From: Verrucomicrobiaceae bacterium
Lineage (GTDB): Bacteria > Verrucomicrobiota > Verrucomicrobiia > Verrucomicrobiales > Verrucomicrobiaceae
NCBI GenBank assembly: GCA_947507875.1
Contig: CANNQP010000001.1
Coordinates: 248,001 to 312,000, forward strand
Length of the DNA stretch: 64,000 nt
Direction: 5' to 3'
The notes beneath the pieces are model-generated. The model ran no database searches. It was not told where the DNA came from and saw only the letters and a list, made by a program, of their open reading frames with translations. The position numbers were made by a program, and so were the translations under genes. Shown here one piece after another: positions 15,220 through 25,724 of this stretch. Position 1 is the stretch's first letter; every line of letters starts with the position of its first letter.

Positions 15220-15468
15220 CGAGCGGAGCGATGCCTCTGGGCAGCGAAGCCAGCAAGTAAAAGCAACAGCTGTCTCCACATCCTCGGCCGAAGCCTGGCC
15301 CGCGTTCTGCCAAGGCGAGGCGATAGCGCCCGCTGGTGGCCATGCGGGGACCGAAGGTGCCAGGCCGACGAGCCTGGAGAGCAAGGTTTCATCCACTGCG
15401 CGAGCGGGATCCTGAGGCGGCACGATGCCCCTGTGGCTCTGCGATCCATGGGGAGACTTTGCTGACTT

Positions 15469-16554
15469 ATGGCGCAATTTGAGAAGCCTACGGGCGTAGA
15501 GAAGCAACTGCTTATGTTTCAACTGAACGAATGCCTCCTCGCAGGTCAGGCGATTCCTGCCTGCCCTCTCGCTCTGGATTCCTCCCGTAAGCTCGATGAG
15601 AGGCATCAACGCGCCTTGCTGCGCTACTACGCTGCCGCTGGGGCCGGTGGAGTCGCGGTCGGCGTTCACACGACCCAGTTTTCGATTCGAGATCCCCAGC
15701 ATGGTTTGTTTCAGCCGGTGACGGAACTTGCCATCGATGAGCTAAAAAGAGCCGATGCGAAGCATGGGCGAAGGCATCTGCGCATCGGCGGCCTCTGCGG
15801 TCCGACCGCTCAAGCCGTGGGGGAGGCGACCTGGCTGGCCAGCCTGGGCTACGATGCAGGCCTGCTGAGCCTGGGTGCGCTGAAGGCGGCATCCGAAGCT
15901 GAACTGATTCGCCATGTGCGTGCGGTGGCCGACGTCCTGCCCGTGATTGGCTTTTACCTACAGCCAGCGGTGGGAGGGCGGCTGCTGCCGGTCAGTTTTT
16001 GGAGACAGCTCGCCCAAATCCCGGCGGTGGTGGCGGTGAAAATCGCACCGTTCAATCGCTATCAAACGCTGGATGTGATTCGTGCCTTTGCTGAGGTAGG
16101 CCGAGACGACGTGGCGCTGTACACAGGAAACGATGACGCTATCGTGATGGACCTGCTGACGCCATACCGTTTCGGCCATGTGGAAAAACGCATCGTGGGT
16201 GGTCTTCTGGGCCACTGGTCGGTGTGGACACGCCAGGCGGTGGATCTTCACCAGCGCTGTCGGGCCTTGAGCCGGGCTGAAGAAGCCATTCCCCAAGAGC
16301 TGCTCAGGCTAGCCATCGAGGTCACGGACTGCAATGCCGCCTTTTTTGATGCGGCCAACGCCTTCTCGGGCTGTATCGCAGGACTGCATGAGGTCCTGCG
16401 GCGGCAGGGGCTGCTGGATGGCATCTGGTGCCTGGATGAACAAGAGGCTCTCAGCCCAGGGCAGCGGGAGGAAATCGATCGAGTTTATGCCGCCTACCCC
16501 CACCTGAATGACGACGCTTTTGTCGCGGAGCATCTCGATGCATGGCTTTCTTGA
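15469..16554 (+). CDS. Dihydrodipicolinate synthase (DapA) family protein
   Basis: TIM-barrel DHDPS-like sequence VIGFYLQPAVGG...VAVKIAPFNRYQTLDVIRA. Confidence 0.7.
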   Translation: MAQFEKPTGVEKQLLMFQLNECLLAGQAIPACPLALDSSRKLDERHQRALLRYYAAAGAGGVAVGVHTTQFSIRDPQHGLFQPVTELAIDELKRADAKHGRRHLRIGGLCGPTAQAVGEATWLASLGYDAGLLSLGALKAASEAELIRHVRAVADVLPVIGFYLQPAVGGRLLPVSFWRQLAQIPAVVAVKIAPFNRYQTLDVIRAFAEVGRDDVALYTGNDDAIVMDLLTPYRFGHVEKRIVGGLLGHWSVWTRQAVDLHQRCRALSRAEEAIPQELLRLAIEVTDCNAAFFDAANAFSGCIAGLHEVLRRQGLLDGIWCLDEQEALSPGQREEIDRVYAAYPHLNDDAFVAEHLDAWLS

Positions 16555-16618
16555 TGCCGCCGGGATTGCAACCCCTGCGTTTCAAGATCATAGAAGACGC
16601 CGCATCGATTCCTGACCC

Positions 16619-17095
16619 ATGACCCGCACGCACCTCGACGATCACCCTTGGCAGGGGCAGTCCTCCCCCAGTGGCAAGTACTCCCTGCAACGCCGAACAC
16701 TCAGCCAGGAGGCGGGTGGCAAAAAAGACATCGGCACCTGGGGGGGAGGTCATCCGTTTGATCTCGAAGCTCACCGCTTGCCTCCGGGGAAGATGAATTT
16801 CCCTTACCATGCCCATTCTGCCCAGTGGGAGGCCTACTATATCCTGAGCGGAAGCGGCCAAATGAAGACGCCTGCGGGCTTGTATGACATTCGCCAAGGA
16901 GACTATCTGGTCTGTCCGCCGGATGAACCGCATCAACTGATCAACACCACCCGAGAAGACCTGGTTTATCTGGTGATCGCCAACCAACCGCAGGCGGATG
17001 TCATCCACTACCCCAACTCCGGGAAATGGCTGATCAAACCCCAGAAAAAAATCTTTGAGATGAAGGAAGTCGATTACTTCCAGGGCGAAGAGTAA
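16619..17095 (+). CDS. Cupin domain protein
   Basis: PYHAHSAQWEAYYILSGSGQMKTPAGLYDIRQGDYLVCPPDEPHQLIN. Confidence 0.85.
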   Translation: MTRTHLDDHPWQGQSSPSGKYSLQRRTLSQEAGGKKDIGTWGGGHPFDLEAHRLPPGKMNFPYHAHSAQWEAYYILSGSGQMKTPAGLYDIRQGDYLVCPPDEPHQLINTTREDLVYLVIANQPQADVIHYPNSGKWLIKPQKKIFEMKEVDYFQGEE

Positions 17096-17115
17096 ATCCT
17101 GAACGACAGCCATCC

Positions 17116-17586
17116 ATGCCACGACTTATCGCCATTGCAGCCATGTCATCCAACCGCGTGATTGGGCGCGCAGGTCAGCTCCCGTGGCACTACCCAGAAG
17201 ATTTGCAGTTTTTCAAACGCACCACACTTGGGCACCCCATTTTGATGGGGCGGACCACCTTTGAATCGATCGGACGGCCTTTGCCGGGCAGGCAAAACGT
17301 CGTGCTGAGCCGCACTCTGCCTGAGCAAGATCGCCTTTCAGTGATTCGAAACATCGAAGATTTGCCGCGGGTGTGTCCTGAAGACAGCACGGTTTTCGTC
17401 ATAGGCGGAGCCCAAGTTTATGAGGCGCTTTTGCCCCAATGCGCTGGGCTTTACCTCACCTGGATCAAGGCAAATCACGAGGGCGACACCTTTTTCCCAG
17501 AGTTTGAGGCCTTTTTTGATTTGAAGGAGATCATCGACCGCACCGAGGCGCTAGAATTTCGCTACTACGAAAGAAAGACGGCTTAG
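17116..17586 (+). CDS. folA: Dihydrofolate reductase
   Basis: IAAMSSNRVIGRAGQLPWHYPEDLQFFKRTTLGHPILMGRTTFESIGRPLPGRQNVVLSR. Confidence 0.95.
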   Translation: MPRLIAIAAMSSNRVIGRAGQLPWHYPEDLQFFKRTTLGHPILMGRTTFESIGRPLPGRQNVVLSRTLPEQDRLSVIRNIEDLPRVCPEDSTVFVIGGAQVYEALLPQCAGLYLTWIKANHEGDTFFPEFEAFFDLKEIIDRTEALEFRYYERKTA

Positions 17587-17685
17587 CCAGGGGCGATTGG
17601 GGGCGACACGAAGGGGGCTCACGACTTTGTGCGCTTGCACTCTGGGCAATTCCCCCGAATATCGCGCCCCTTTCGCAAACCTGCC

Positions 17686-19524
17686 ATGATTCCAAACGCC
17701 TATCGCTCCCTCCACTGCAACGCCATCCGTGCCGAACACATCGGCCAGAACGTGACGCTCGCGGGCTGGGTCAATTCGGCCCGTGACCACGGTGGTGTGA
17801 TCTTTGTCGATCTGCGTGACCGCGAAGGCCTCACCCAGGTGGTTTTCCGCCCGGAAGAAAACGCGGACGTGGCGGCGAAAAGTCACGACCTGCGCGAAGA
17901 GGATGTCATTCAAGTGACAGGCCGTGTGGAACAGCGCCTCACCGGCACGGAAAACACCAAACTCGACACGGGTGCAGTCGAAGTCGTCGTCACCACCTTC
18001 AGCATCCTGAATAAGGCGGACGTCCTTCCCTTCCAGCTCGACCGAGAGCTTTCCAATGAGGACATGCGGATGAAATACCGCTACCTCGACCTGCGCCGCG
18101 AGCGGATGAACAAAAACATCCGCCAGCGCCACAAGATCACCAACGCGGCGCGCAATTACCTCGACGCGGAAGGCTTCATTGAGGTCGAAACGCCCATCCT
18201 CTCCAACCCCACGCCCGAAGGCGCTCGCGACTTCCTCGTTCCCGCTCGGTTGAGCCCCAGCAAGTTCTTTGCTCTGCCTCAGGCTCCGCAGCAGTACAAG
18301 CAGCTCCTCATGGTCGCTGGCCTGGAACGCTATTTCCAAATCGCACGCTGCTTCCGTGATGAAGACCTGCGAGCCGACCGCCAGCCCGAGTTCACCCAGA
18401 TCGACATTGAGGCGAGCTTCATTCAGCAAAACGACATCATCTCGCTCGTTGAAGGCTTGCTTGCCTCCATGTTCAAGGCTGGACAAGGCATCGACATTCC
18501 CCTGCCCTTCCCGCGCATGACCTATCAGGAGGCCATGGATCGATTTGGCTCCGACAAGCCCGACACGCGCTTCGGCAACGAGATCGTGGACATGGCCGAT
18601 GTCTTTGCGAAGTCCGAGTTCAAGATCTTCCGCACCACGCTGGAAAATGGCGGTGTTGTACGTGCCATCAACGCCAAGGGTTTTGCCGGCATCACCACCG
18701 GCCAGATGATCCGCCTGAATGAGATCGCCATCCAGGCGGGCATGAAGGTCAAGCAACTCGCCTTCATCAAGGTGGAGCGCAACGAAGCCGGCGTGCTCGA
18801 ATACAAGAGCCCGTTGTGGAAGTTCTTCGGCGAAGAAGAAAAGGCCGCCCTCATCGCCAAGCTGGGCGTCGAGGAAAACGACATTGTTTTCTTCTATGCC
18901 GGCACTTGGGACGAGGCGTGCAACATCCTCGGTCGAGTTCGTCTGGAAATCGCCGAGATGCAGGAAACCACCAAGGGCAGCACCGCCCTGAACTTCCTCT
19001 GGGTCGTGGACTTCCCGCTGCTGGCCTACAGCCCCGAAGACCAGAGTTGGGTCGCCGTTCACCATCCTTTCACCCGCCCCAAAGCCGAGGACGTGCCCCT
19101 GCTGGACGCTGGTGAGTACGGCAAGGTGCGCGCCGAAGCCTACGATGTGGTTCTCAATGGCTACGAGTTGGGCGGCGGCTCCATCCGAATCCACGAAAGC
19201 GACCTCCAGTCCAAGATGTTCAGCGTCCTCGGGGTCACGCCGGAAGAGCAGCAGATCAAATTCCGCCACATCCTCGAAGCCTTCAAGTTCGGTGCACCTC
19301 CTCACGGTGGCCTCGCGCTGGGCCTCGACCGCATCGCCATGCTCGTCGCCGGAGAGGAAAGCATCCGTGAAGTCATTGCCTTCCCCAAAAACAACAAGGC
19401 CTGCGACCTCATGACGGACTCGCCGACCACGGTAGATTTCAAGCAGCTCCGGGAGCTCTATGTGCAGAGCACTTGGAAGGAAAAGAAGAAAGAAGAAGTC
19501 ACGGCATCGGGCACCCAGGCTTAA
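17686..19524 (+). CDS. aspS: Aspartyl-tRNA synthetase
   Basis: MKYRYLDLRRERMNKNIRQRHKI, FRDEDLRADRQPEFTQID, GLALGLDRIAMLV. Confidence 0.97.
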   Translation: MIPNAYRSLHCNAIRAEHIGQNVTLAGWVNSARDHGGVIFVDLRDREGLTQVVFRPEENADVAAKSHDLREEDVIQVTGRVEQRLTGTENTKLDTGAVEVVVTTFSILNKADVLPFQLDRELSNEDMRMKYRYLDLRRERMNKNIRQRHKITNAARNYLDAEGFIEVETPILSNPTPEGARDFLVPARLSPSKFFALPQAPQQYKQLLMVAGLERYFQIARCFRDEDLRADRQPEFTQIDIEASFIQQNDIISLVEGLLASMFKAGQGIDIPLPFPRMTYQEAMDRFGSDKPDTRFGNEIVDMADVFAKSEFKIFRTTLENGGVVRAINAKGFAGITTGQMIRLNEIAIQAGMKVKQLAFIKVERNEAGVLEYKSPLWKFFGEEEKAALIAKLGVEENDIVFFYAGTWDEACNILGRVRLEIAEMQETTKGSTALNFLWVVDFPLLAYSPEDQSWVAVHHPFTRPKAEDVPLLDAGEYGKVRAEAYDVVLNGYELGGGSIRIHESDLQSKMFSVLGVTPEEQQIKFRHILEAFKFGAPPHGGLALGLDRIAMLVAGEESIREVIAFPKNNKACDLMTDSPTTVDFKQLRELYVQSTWKEKKKEEVTASGTQA

Positions 19525-19584
19525 TTTCTATCGAAAGCGAGCCTTGAATCGTTTCGTTGAGTACCTTAACCTGCACCAACCACT

Positions 19585-19845
19585 ATGAATCACTCCGCCA
19601 TCTTAGCCATCGGTCCGCTTGGCACCCCTGAGCTCATCATCATTGCCATCCTTGTTCTTGTGCTTTTCGGCGCCAAGAAGCTCCCGACCTTTGCTCGCAG
19701 CCTGGGCAAAAGCATGGGGGAATTCAAAAAGGCACGCGATGAGTTCGAGCAAGAGCTCCACGCTGCGCAAGACCAAGCCGAAAGGCCTAGCATTCCTCAG
19801 ACTGCCGAAAAGCGCCAGCCAGTCAGCCCCAGCCAAAACATCTGA
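19585..19845 (+). CDS. tatA: Twin-arginine translocase TatA/TatE family subunit
   Basis: [39 protein letters not shown]. Confidence 0.95.
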   Translation: MNHSAILAIGPLGTPELIIIAILVLVLFGAKKLPTFARSLGKSMGEFKKARDEFEQELHAAQDQAERPSIPQTAEKRQPVSPSQNI

Positions 19846-19867
19846 TGTGGAGATTGCAGGCGTGAGC

Positions 19868-20788
19868 ATGCGAGCAAGTATCTCGATAAGGCGGACACTC
19901 GTGTCCGCCTTCTTTTTTGTCTGGCTCTCATCAGCCAGGGGTGAAGACGCCGGAACGTTTGTTTTCTGCAGCTACAATGTGAGGAACTGGCTCAAGATGG
20001 AGCGTTTCGTCGGTGGCCAGCGAACCCTCTCCGACAAACCGGAGGAAGAGAAAAAAGCAGTCATCCAGATTCTCAAAGACATCTCGCCTGACGTTCTCGG
20101 GCTGTGTGAAGTGGGGGATGACCAGGATGTCGCCGATCTACAAAAAAGGCTCAAGCAAGCAGCCGTCGATCTGCCGCACGTGGAGAGGGTCCAAGGCAGT
20201 GACCCTGTACGCAGCCTCGCTTTGCTTTCTCGTTATCCCATCGTGGCGAGAAATTCACGATCCGATTTAGGTTACATGATCCGTGGTGTTGCCATGCCTT
20301 TTCACCTTCAACGGGGGCTTCTGGATGCTACGATCGAGCTCAGCCAAGGGTTCCAGGTTCGTTTTATCGGTGTCCACCTGAAGTCCATGCGGGAAGTTGT
20401 GGAAGCCGACCAAGCCGTGATGCGTCGCCATGAGGCAACCCTGCTGCGCGCACACCTTGATCAAATTTTACTCATCGCCCCCAAGACCAAGATCCTCTGT
20501 TATGGCGATTTCAACGAGCATCGAAATGAGCCTGCCATTTCCATCATCATGGGAAAACGCAGCACGGATAAGCACATGCTAGAAATCGTCCCGAAGGACG
20601 TGAATGGCCAAGTTTGGACGCATTTCTGGGATGCGGCCGACAGCTACGCACGCTTGGATTACGTCTTCAGCAGCCGCGCGCTCCGTCCTCATCTGAATGA
20701 GGACGCGTCCCAAGTCTATCATCAGCCCGATTTTCTCAAGGCTAGCGACCACCGTCCGATCGTCATGCCTATTTCCAACAAGCGCTGA
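19868..20788 (+). CDS. Secreted endonuclease/exonuclease/phosphatase family protein
   Basis: Signal peptide then FCSYNVRNW, DVLGLCEVGD, GVHLKS, GDFNEH, SDHRPI. Confidence 0.85.
   Translation: MRASISIRRTLVSAFFFVWLSSARGEDAGTFVFCSYNVRNWLKMERFVGGQRTLSDKPEEEKKAVIQILKDISPDVLGLCEVGDDQDVADLQKRLKQAAVDLPHVERVQGSDPVRSLALLSRYPIVARNSRSDLGYMIRGVAMPFHLQRGLLDATIELSQGFQVRFIGVHLKSMREVVEADQAVMRRHEATLLRAHLDQILLIAPKTKILCYGDFNEHRNEPAISIIMGKRSTDKHMLEIVPKDVNGQVWTHFWDAADSYARLDYVFSSRALRPHLNEDASQVYHQPDFLKASDHRPIVMPISNKR
19888..19918 (+). terminator. Rho-independent terminator-like hairpin downstream of tatA, inside the signal-peptide coding region of the next gene
   Basis: aaggcggacac-tc-gtgtccgcctt-ctttttt. Confidence 0.8.
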
Positions 20789-20794
20789 CGCGAT

Positions 20795-21913
20795 TCACAC
20801 CACGGTTCCTTTCCCTGAACCTTTCTTTTTCTTGGGACGCACATCCGAACCAGGAACGCCTTCATCTTGAAGAATCGTGTCTTGAGGTAGTGGGGCCGCT
20901 TCGCTTTCGATCTTGGGCTCACTCTCGTTGTAGGGACTTTCCTGCTGATACAACTTCAGCCGGGTTTCAAATTCTGTTTTGAGCTGCTTGCGCTCCTCAT
21001 CGGTTATTTCCTGATCTTCAGCCAAGAGGGATAGGGACCGCTTTTGCCAGAGGATCGCTTCTAAAAATTCACCATTCCTGGCTAAACAAGCCGCTTTTGT
21101 ATCCAGCATTTCATACCTTTGCTCTTCGCCGGCCTCATCCATCATGCGAAGAGCACGGCTCGCGAACAACACGGCCTGCTCTCCATTTTGCAAAGACTCA
21201 TCCGGGCAGGTAGCCAAAAACCACGCTAGATTGTTGGAGGCCCAAGGATCCTCGCTCTTCGCGGCTCGCTGATACCAGGCTCCAGCTCTTCGATAGTCGA
21301 GAGGCACGCCATTGCCTGTGTAATACAAATTGGCGAGCCGACTCATCGCCTGAACAAAGTCTTGCTTAGCTGCCTTCAAGTAAAGCAGGGCTGCTTTTGA
21401 CGGATTTTTGGCAGCCCCCACGCCTCTCTCGTACTTGGAAGCCAAGGCGGTCTGAGCCTGAGGGTGATTTTGCTCAGCTGCCTTTTCCAGCCATTCGGTC
21501 GCCTTCACAGGGTCTTGTTTGATCCCTCGGCCCAAGTCATAAGCCATAGCCACTGCAAACTGGGCTGGAGCAAAACCATTGTGCGCAGCTTTTTGATACC
21601 ATTCCACCGCCTTAGCCTCATTCTTTTGCACTCCCACCCCGTCTTCGTGGAGAGACCCCATGACAAACTGGGCACGCAGATGCTTCTGCTGAGCGGCTTT
21701 CTCGATCCACTGGGTTCCTGATTTTTCGTCCTTTTTGCCACCTTCTCCCGTCAGCAAGCGCAGTCCCAGCTCAAACTGTGCATCGGCATCCCCCTTCTTG
21801 GCCCAGGATTCAAGTTCATCAACGGAACCACGGCCGGGGAGCTGTGACAAGGCGATCTCAGGCAAAATCGTAGCCGTGAGAAAAAGTAGAAAGGCGAGGG
21901 TGGCTCGGATCAT
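20795..21913 (-). CDS. SEL1-like / tetratricopeptide repeat secreted protein
   Basis: Repeated AxxWYQKAAxxGxxxAQxxLGxxY-type units and signal peptide. Confidence 0.85.
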   Translation of the reverse strand: MIRATLAFLLFLTATILPEIALSQLPGRGSVDELESWAKKGDADAQFELGLRLLTGEGGKKDEKSGTQWIEKAAQQKHLRAQFVMGSLHEDGVGVQKNEAKAVEWYQKAAHNGFAPAQFAVAMAYDLGRGIKQDPVKATEWLEKAAEQNHPQAQTALASKYERGVGAAKNPSKAALLYLKAAKQDFVQAMSRLANLYYTGNGVPLDYRRAGAWYQRAAKSEDPWASNNLAWFLATCPDESLQNGEQAVLFASRALRMMDEAGEEQRYEMLDTKAACLARNGEFLEAILWQKRSLSLLAEDQEITDEERKQLKTEFETRLKLYQQESPYNESEPKIESEAAPLPQDTILQDEGVPGSDVRPKKKKGSGKGTVV

Positions 21914-21985
21914 GGTGAGTAGATTTACGTCTCAGAAGTCCTGACTCAGACAGCAAAGGTATCCGCTAGCTCAAAACGGCTAAGC

Positions 21986-22723
21986 TCAGCGTGCCCAGCG
22001 CGCACCACGCGCAAGCGCGACGGTCCAGTTACGCAAGTGCATGAAGGAGTAATCGGTCTTTCCGACGGCTCCAATCATGCGCACGCCGGTGGCTTTTTTC
22101 CAGGCTTTGCTCATGCTTTCTCCGGTGTGACACCCCCAACTCTGACACGTCGCTTTGCGGGCAAAAGCACTCCGATTGAGTCGAGGCAGATCGGCCTCAT
22201 GCAGCCAAGCCGTAGAAGCTGCATAAACGTCACTGCTGTAGTCGAACAGGAAGCAATGCTTGTTCGAGTGACCGAAGTACTCGAAGCCGCTAATTCGATG
22301 ACGCGTCCTGGGAACCTGCGCACTGCCTTGGTTGATGTATTCGATCACTTCGTCGCCAGAGCGAAACCAAACGAGATTCACCTTGTAGGTATCTCGGACA
22401 GATTCACAGTGGGTGGTGAGTGGATCGCGATCCTCTTCCGCACGACGCACGTAGCCGTCTCGATAGACGAGCCAAGTGATGATCGTGCCTTGAGGTTGCG
22501 TTTTTCGTAGCTCCTGCATCCTCACTCGAGCGGTGCGAACGAAATTCCCCCACCAACGGTCGTGACGCATCACGGGTTGGCGGAGATCCTCCCATTTGCG
22601 CAAGGCAGGCCCTCCGGAACAGACGATGTATTCCGTAACCTCAGCCGCCGTGGCCTGTGGCACGAGTAAGCCTAGAACCGTTAGAAAGAAAAGAACGCGA
22701 AGCATCATGTCAGCCCTTAACAT
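21986..22723 (-). CDS. Secreted hypothetical protein
   Basis: Signal peptide MLRVLFFLTVLGLLVPQATAAE; CQSWGCHTGESMSKAW. Confidence 0.6.
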   Translation of the reverse strand: MLRADMMLRVLFFLTVLGLLVPQATAAEVTEYIVCSGGPALRKWEDLRQPVMRHDRWWGNFVRTARVRMQELRKTQPQGTIITWLVYRDGYVRRAEEDRDPLTTHCESVRDTYKVNLVWFRSGDEVIEYINQGSAQVPRTRHRISGFEYFGHSNKHCFLFDYSSDVYAASTAWLHEADLPRLNRSAFARKATCQSWGCHTGESMSKAWKKATGVRMIGAVGKTDYSFMHLRNWTVALARGARWAR

Positions 22724-22752
22724 GCTTGAGGGTCAGCAGGCTTGATGCCTAC

Positions 22753-23505
22753 TCAGTCGTTGGAGATTAACTTGAAGTTCTTGAACTGCACTTTCATCGG
22801 GGGCCCCTGATGGATTTGCAGGGCGATCAGGCCTTTCTTGGGTGCATTCGCCGCATCTTCATCGGTCACATCAATGGTCTGCAAGCCATTGATGAAATGC
22901 TGCACATGGTTTCCTTTGGCCACGATCTTGTACTCATTCCATTCCTCTTTCTTGATGCTCGCCTGAATGGCTGCGCTGTCACCCACTGGCTGACCTTTTT
23001 CGATGACTGGCTTTTTCGCATTCGTGCTTGGCTTGATCACGGTTTTTTCACCGCGAAGAGCCAAAATGCCACGACCACGCTCTTCATAGAGAATCCCGCT
23101 GTATTTGTCCCCGGCTTCGAAGTCAGCTTGGTAACCACTGATGATGGGACCAAATTCACCGGCTGGCAGTTCTTTGCTCCGGTATTGAACCCCTGAATTG
23201 CCTTTCTCGATGCGGTATTGAAAGGTCAGTTCAAAATCACCAACGGTGCCGCCTTTCCAAACCAAGAAGGTATTGTGCTTGATGATGCCCTTGGCTGGAT
23301 TGGCGGGGTCAGGTGGCGTGATGCCGGTGATGGCTCCATCCTGGACACTCCAGAGGTTCATGTTGCCTTCCCAGCCTTTGAGATCGACGCCATTGAATAA
23401 CGTGACTTCCGAGGAGGCATTGGCAGTCTGAGCAGAAACTTGCGCCTCTGAGCAGGTCAGGCAAAGAGTCGCAAAAAGAAAGGTAAGCAGGCGGTTGGAC
23501 TTCAT
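22753..23505 (-). CDS. DUF1080 (3-keto-disaccharide hydrolase) family protein
   Basis: VTLFNGVDLKGWEG...FELTFQYRIEKGNSGVQYRS. Confidence 0.9.
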   Translation of the reverse strand: MKSNRLLTFLFATLCLTCSEAQVSAQTANASSEVTLFNGVDLKGWEGNMNLWSVQDGAITGITPPDPANPAKGIIKHNTFLVWKGGTVGDFELTFQYRIEKGNSGVQYRSKELPAGEFGPIISGYQADFEAGDKYSGILYEERGRGILALRGEKTVIKPSTNAKKPVIEKGQPVGDSAAIQASIKKEEWNEYKIVAKGNHVQHFINGLQTIDVTDEDAANAPKKGLIALQIHQGPPMKVQFKNFKLISND

Positions 23506-23665
23506 AAGATGGAGTGGGAAGGATTTTCTAACGCGCAGGACCGTCTCTGTCTATCTCTGAGGAAGCCCTGAGCAAGATCATCTCCTCCGCAAGAAGCGAC
23601 CCGTTTAGCAATCAGTCAAAGGTTCGCCTTGCATGGCCCTAGGCATCGCGGTTTGAATCCCTAGC

Positions 23666-24733
23666 ATGGAAACTGATCCCAACGACCTGCCTGATCTGAT
23701 CACGCTGAGCCAACTCAAGCAGGTCACCGGCCAGGTGCCTCAGCCTTATCGGATTCATGCACAGATCGAGTCTAGGCTGGAAAAGAACACCTCAGCGGGC
23801 AGTCCGTTTTACGAATTGAAGCTAGTGGATGCGGGAGACTCGATGATTTGGCGCGTTTTCGACAACAACCCTTTGTTCCACGACGTTGGAGCATTAAAAT
23901 CGGGGCTCTTTCTGGAGCTAACTGCCCAGTGGCTGAACACAGGAAAATACGGCATCGAACCCCGGCAAGCGCATCTGAAGCTGCTGAATGATTCAGAGAA
24001 AGTGAGTTTGCTCGCAGGAGACCCTGCTTTGGTGGCAAGACAAAACCAAGATTTTGCAGACATCAAAGCGGCGACTCAGGCTCTCAGGGATCCACGGCTT
24101 CGAGGCATCTGCGCTCTGTTTTTGGAACGCCATGGTGAGCGCTTTAAACGCACGGCTGCCGCCCGTGAAAATCACCATGCGCGGCGTGGTGGATTGGTAG
24201 AGCACGTCGCCCAAATGATGCGGAGCGCGATGGCCTTGGCGTCAGTTTATCCGGATCTCAATCGCGATCTTCTCATCGCAGGTGTTTTATTTCACGACAG
24301 CGGCAAGCTATGGGAAAACGCCTACCCAGAGCAAGGCTTCACCATGCCGTATCATATTCATGGAGAGATGCTGGGGCACATCACGCTTGGCTTGGAACTG
24401 GTCAATAAGCTATGGCGCGAACTTCAGGAACGCCCGGAATCTGCCGACTGGTCCCTGCTAGAACCTGCCAATGATCAGGTTCGGTTACATCTCTTGCATT
24501 TGATCGCCTCACACCACGGTGAGCTTCAGTATGGTTCTCCTGTACTTCCCAAAACACCTGAAGCCATCATGTTGCACTACGTGGATAACATAGATGCCAA
24601 GATGGAAATGCTCAGGAGGGGCTATGAAAACTCACGTGAACTTGCTCCAGGCGTTTTTGAAAGGTTCAGGCCTTGGCCAGTCAACATTGTTTCACCGCTC
24701 GCTTCCCTTCCTGCGCAGCCGACCTCAGATTGA
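23666..24733 (+). CDS. HD-domain 3'-5' exoribonuclease YhaM-like protein
   Basis: N-terminal OB-like region; HHARRGGLVEHVAQM...LIAGVLFHDSGKLWE; ASHHGELQYGSPVLPKTPEAIMLHYVDNIDAKM. Confidence 0.85.
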   Translation: METDPNDLPDLITLSQLKQVTGQVPQPYRIHAQIESRLEKNTSAGSPFYELKLVDAGDSMIWRVFDNNPLFHDVGALKSGLFLELTAQWLNTGKYGIEPRQAHLKLLNDSEKVSLLAGDPALVARQNQDFADIKAATQALRDPRLRGICALFLERHGERFKRTAAARENHHARRGGLVEHVAQMMRSAMALASVYPDLNRDLLIAGVLFHDSGKLWENAYPEQGFTMPYHIHGEMLGHITLGLELVNKLWRELQERPESADWSLLEPANDQVRLHLLHLIASHHGELQYGSPVLPKTPEAIMLHYVDNIDAKMEMLRRGYENSRELAPGVFERFRPWPVNIVSPLASLPAQPTSD

Positions 24734-25096
24734 CGCGGATGAATCGTTGGCGTTACGGAGGCCCGCTTTCCAGCTTTTGTAGCTCTCCAATTCTCGCTCA
24801 ATCAGCTTCAAACAAAAGGCGATCACGGTGGCATCATCGATGTAACCGACCCCGATGATCACATCAGGAATGACATCGGCCGGATTGAGCACGTAGAGCA
24901 AAGCGAGCGCCCCTGCACTCAGCGCCCAATAGGGCACTTCGCGGTAGCGACCCGACCCGTAATCCTTCACCATCTCAAGGATAAGTTTGGCCTGCCCCAT
25001 CCACTGCTTCAAACGAGGCAGCTTGCTCTCGATTTCATCCGCACGCTGGGTGACTTTGGCAATATCAATGTCGTGCTGTTGATCCGAACTGGCCAT
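24725..25096 (-). CDS. YkvA family (DUF1232) protein
   Basis: YVLNPADVIPDVIIGVGYIDDATVIAFCL. Confidence 0.85.
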   Translation of the reverse strand: MASSDQQHDIDIAKVTQRADEIESKLPRLKQWMGQAKLILEMVKDYGSGRYREVPYWALSAGALALLYVLNPADVIPDVIIGVGYIDDATVIAFCLKLIERELESYKSWKAGLRNANDSSASI

Positions 25097-25121
25097 CGAG
25101 GTAAAAGATGTTTGTCGACCA

Positions 25122-25152
25122 TGAAAAAGCCCGCTGGAGAGTCCAGCGGGCT
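25122..25152 (-). terminator. Rho-independent terminator downstream of glnB
   Basis: agcccgctgga-ctc-tccagcgggct followed by ttttcat on minus strand. Confidence 0.85.
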
Positions 25153-25180
25153 TTGAGAGAAAGTTAAAGAATGGAATGCA

Positions 25181-25657
<477 letters not shown>

Positions 25658-25724
25658 TTATGCGTTTCTTTTTTAGCAGGGAGGCTCGGGTTGAAAAGCA
25701 GAGCTTCTCTTCTTTAGGTAATGC

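Noticed and set aside
17551-19305. 584-aa minus-strand ORF opposite aspS
   Set aside because: Shadow ORF; aspS on the plus strand is unambiguous
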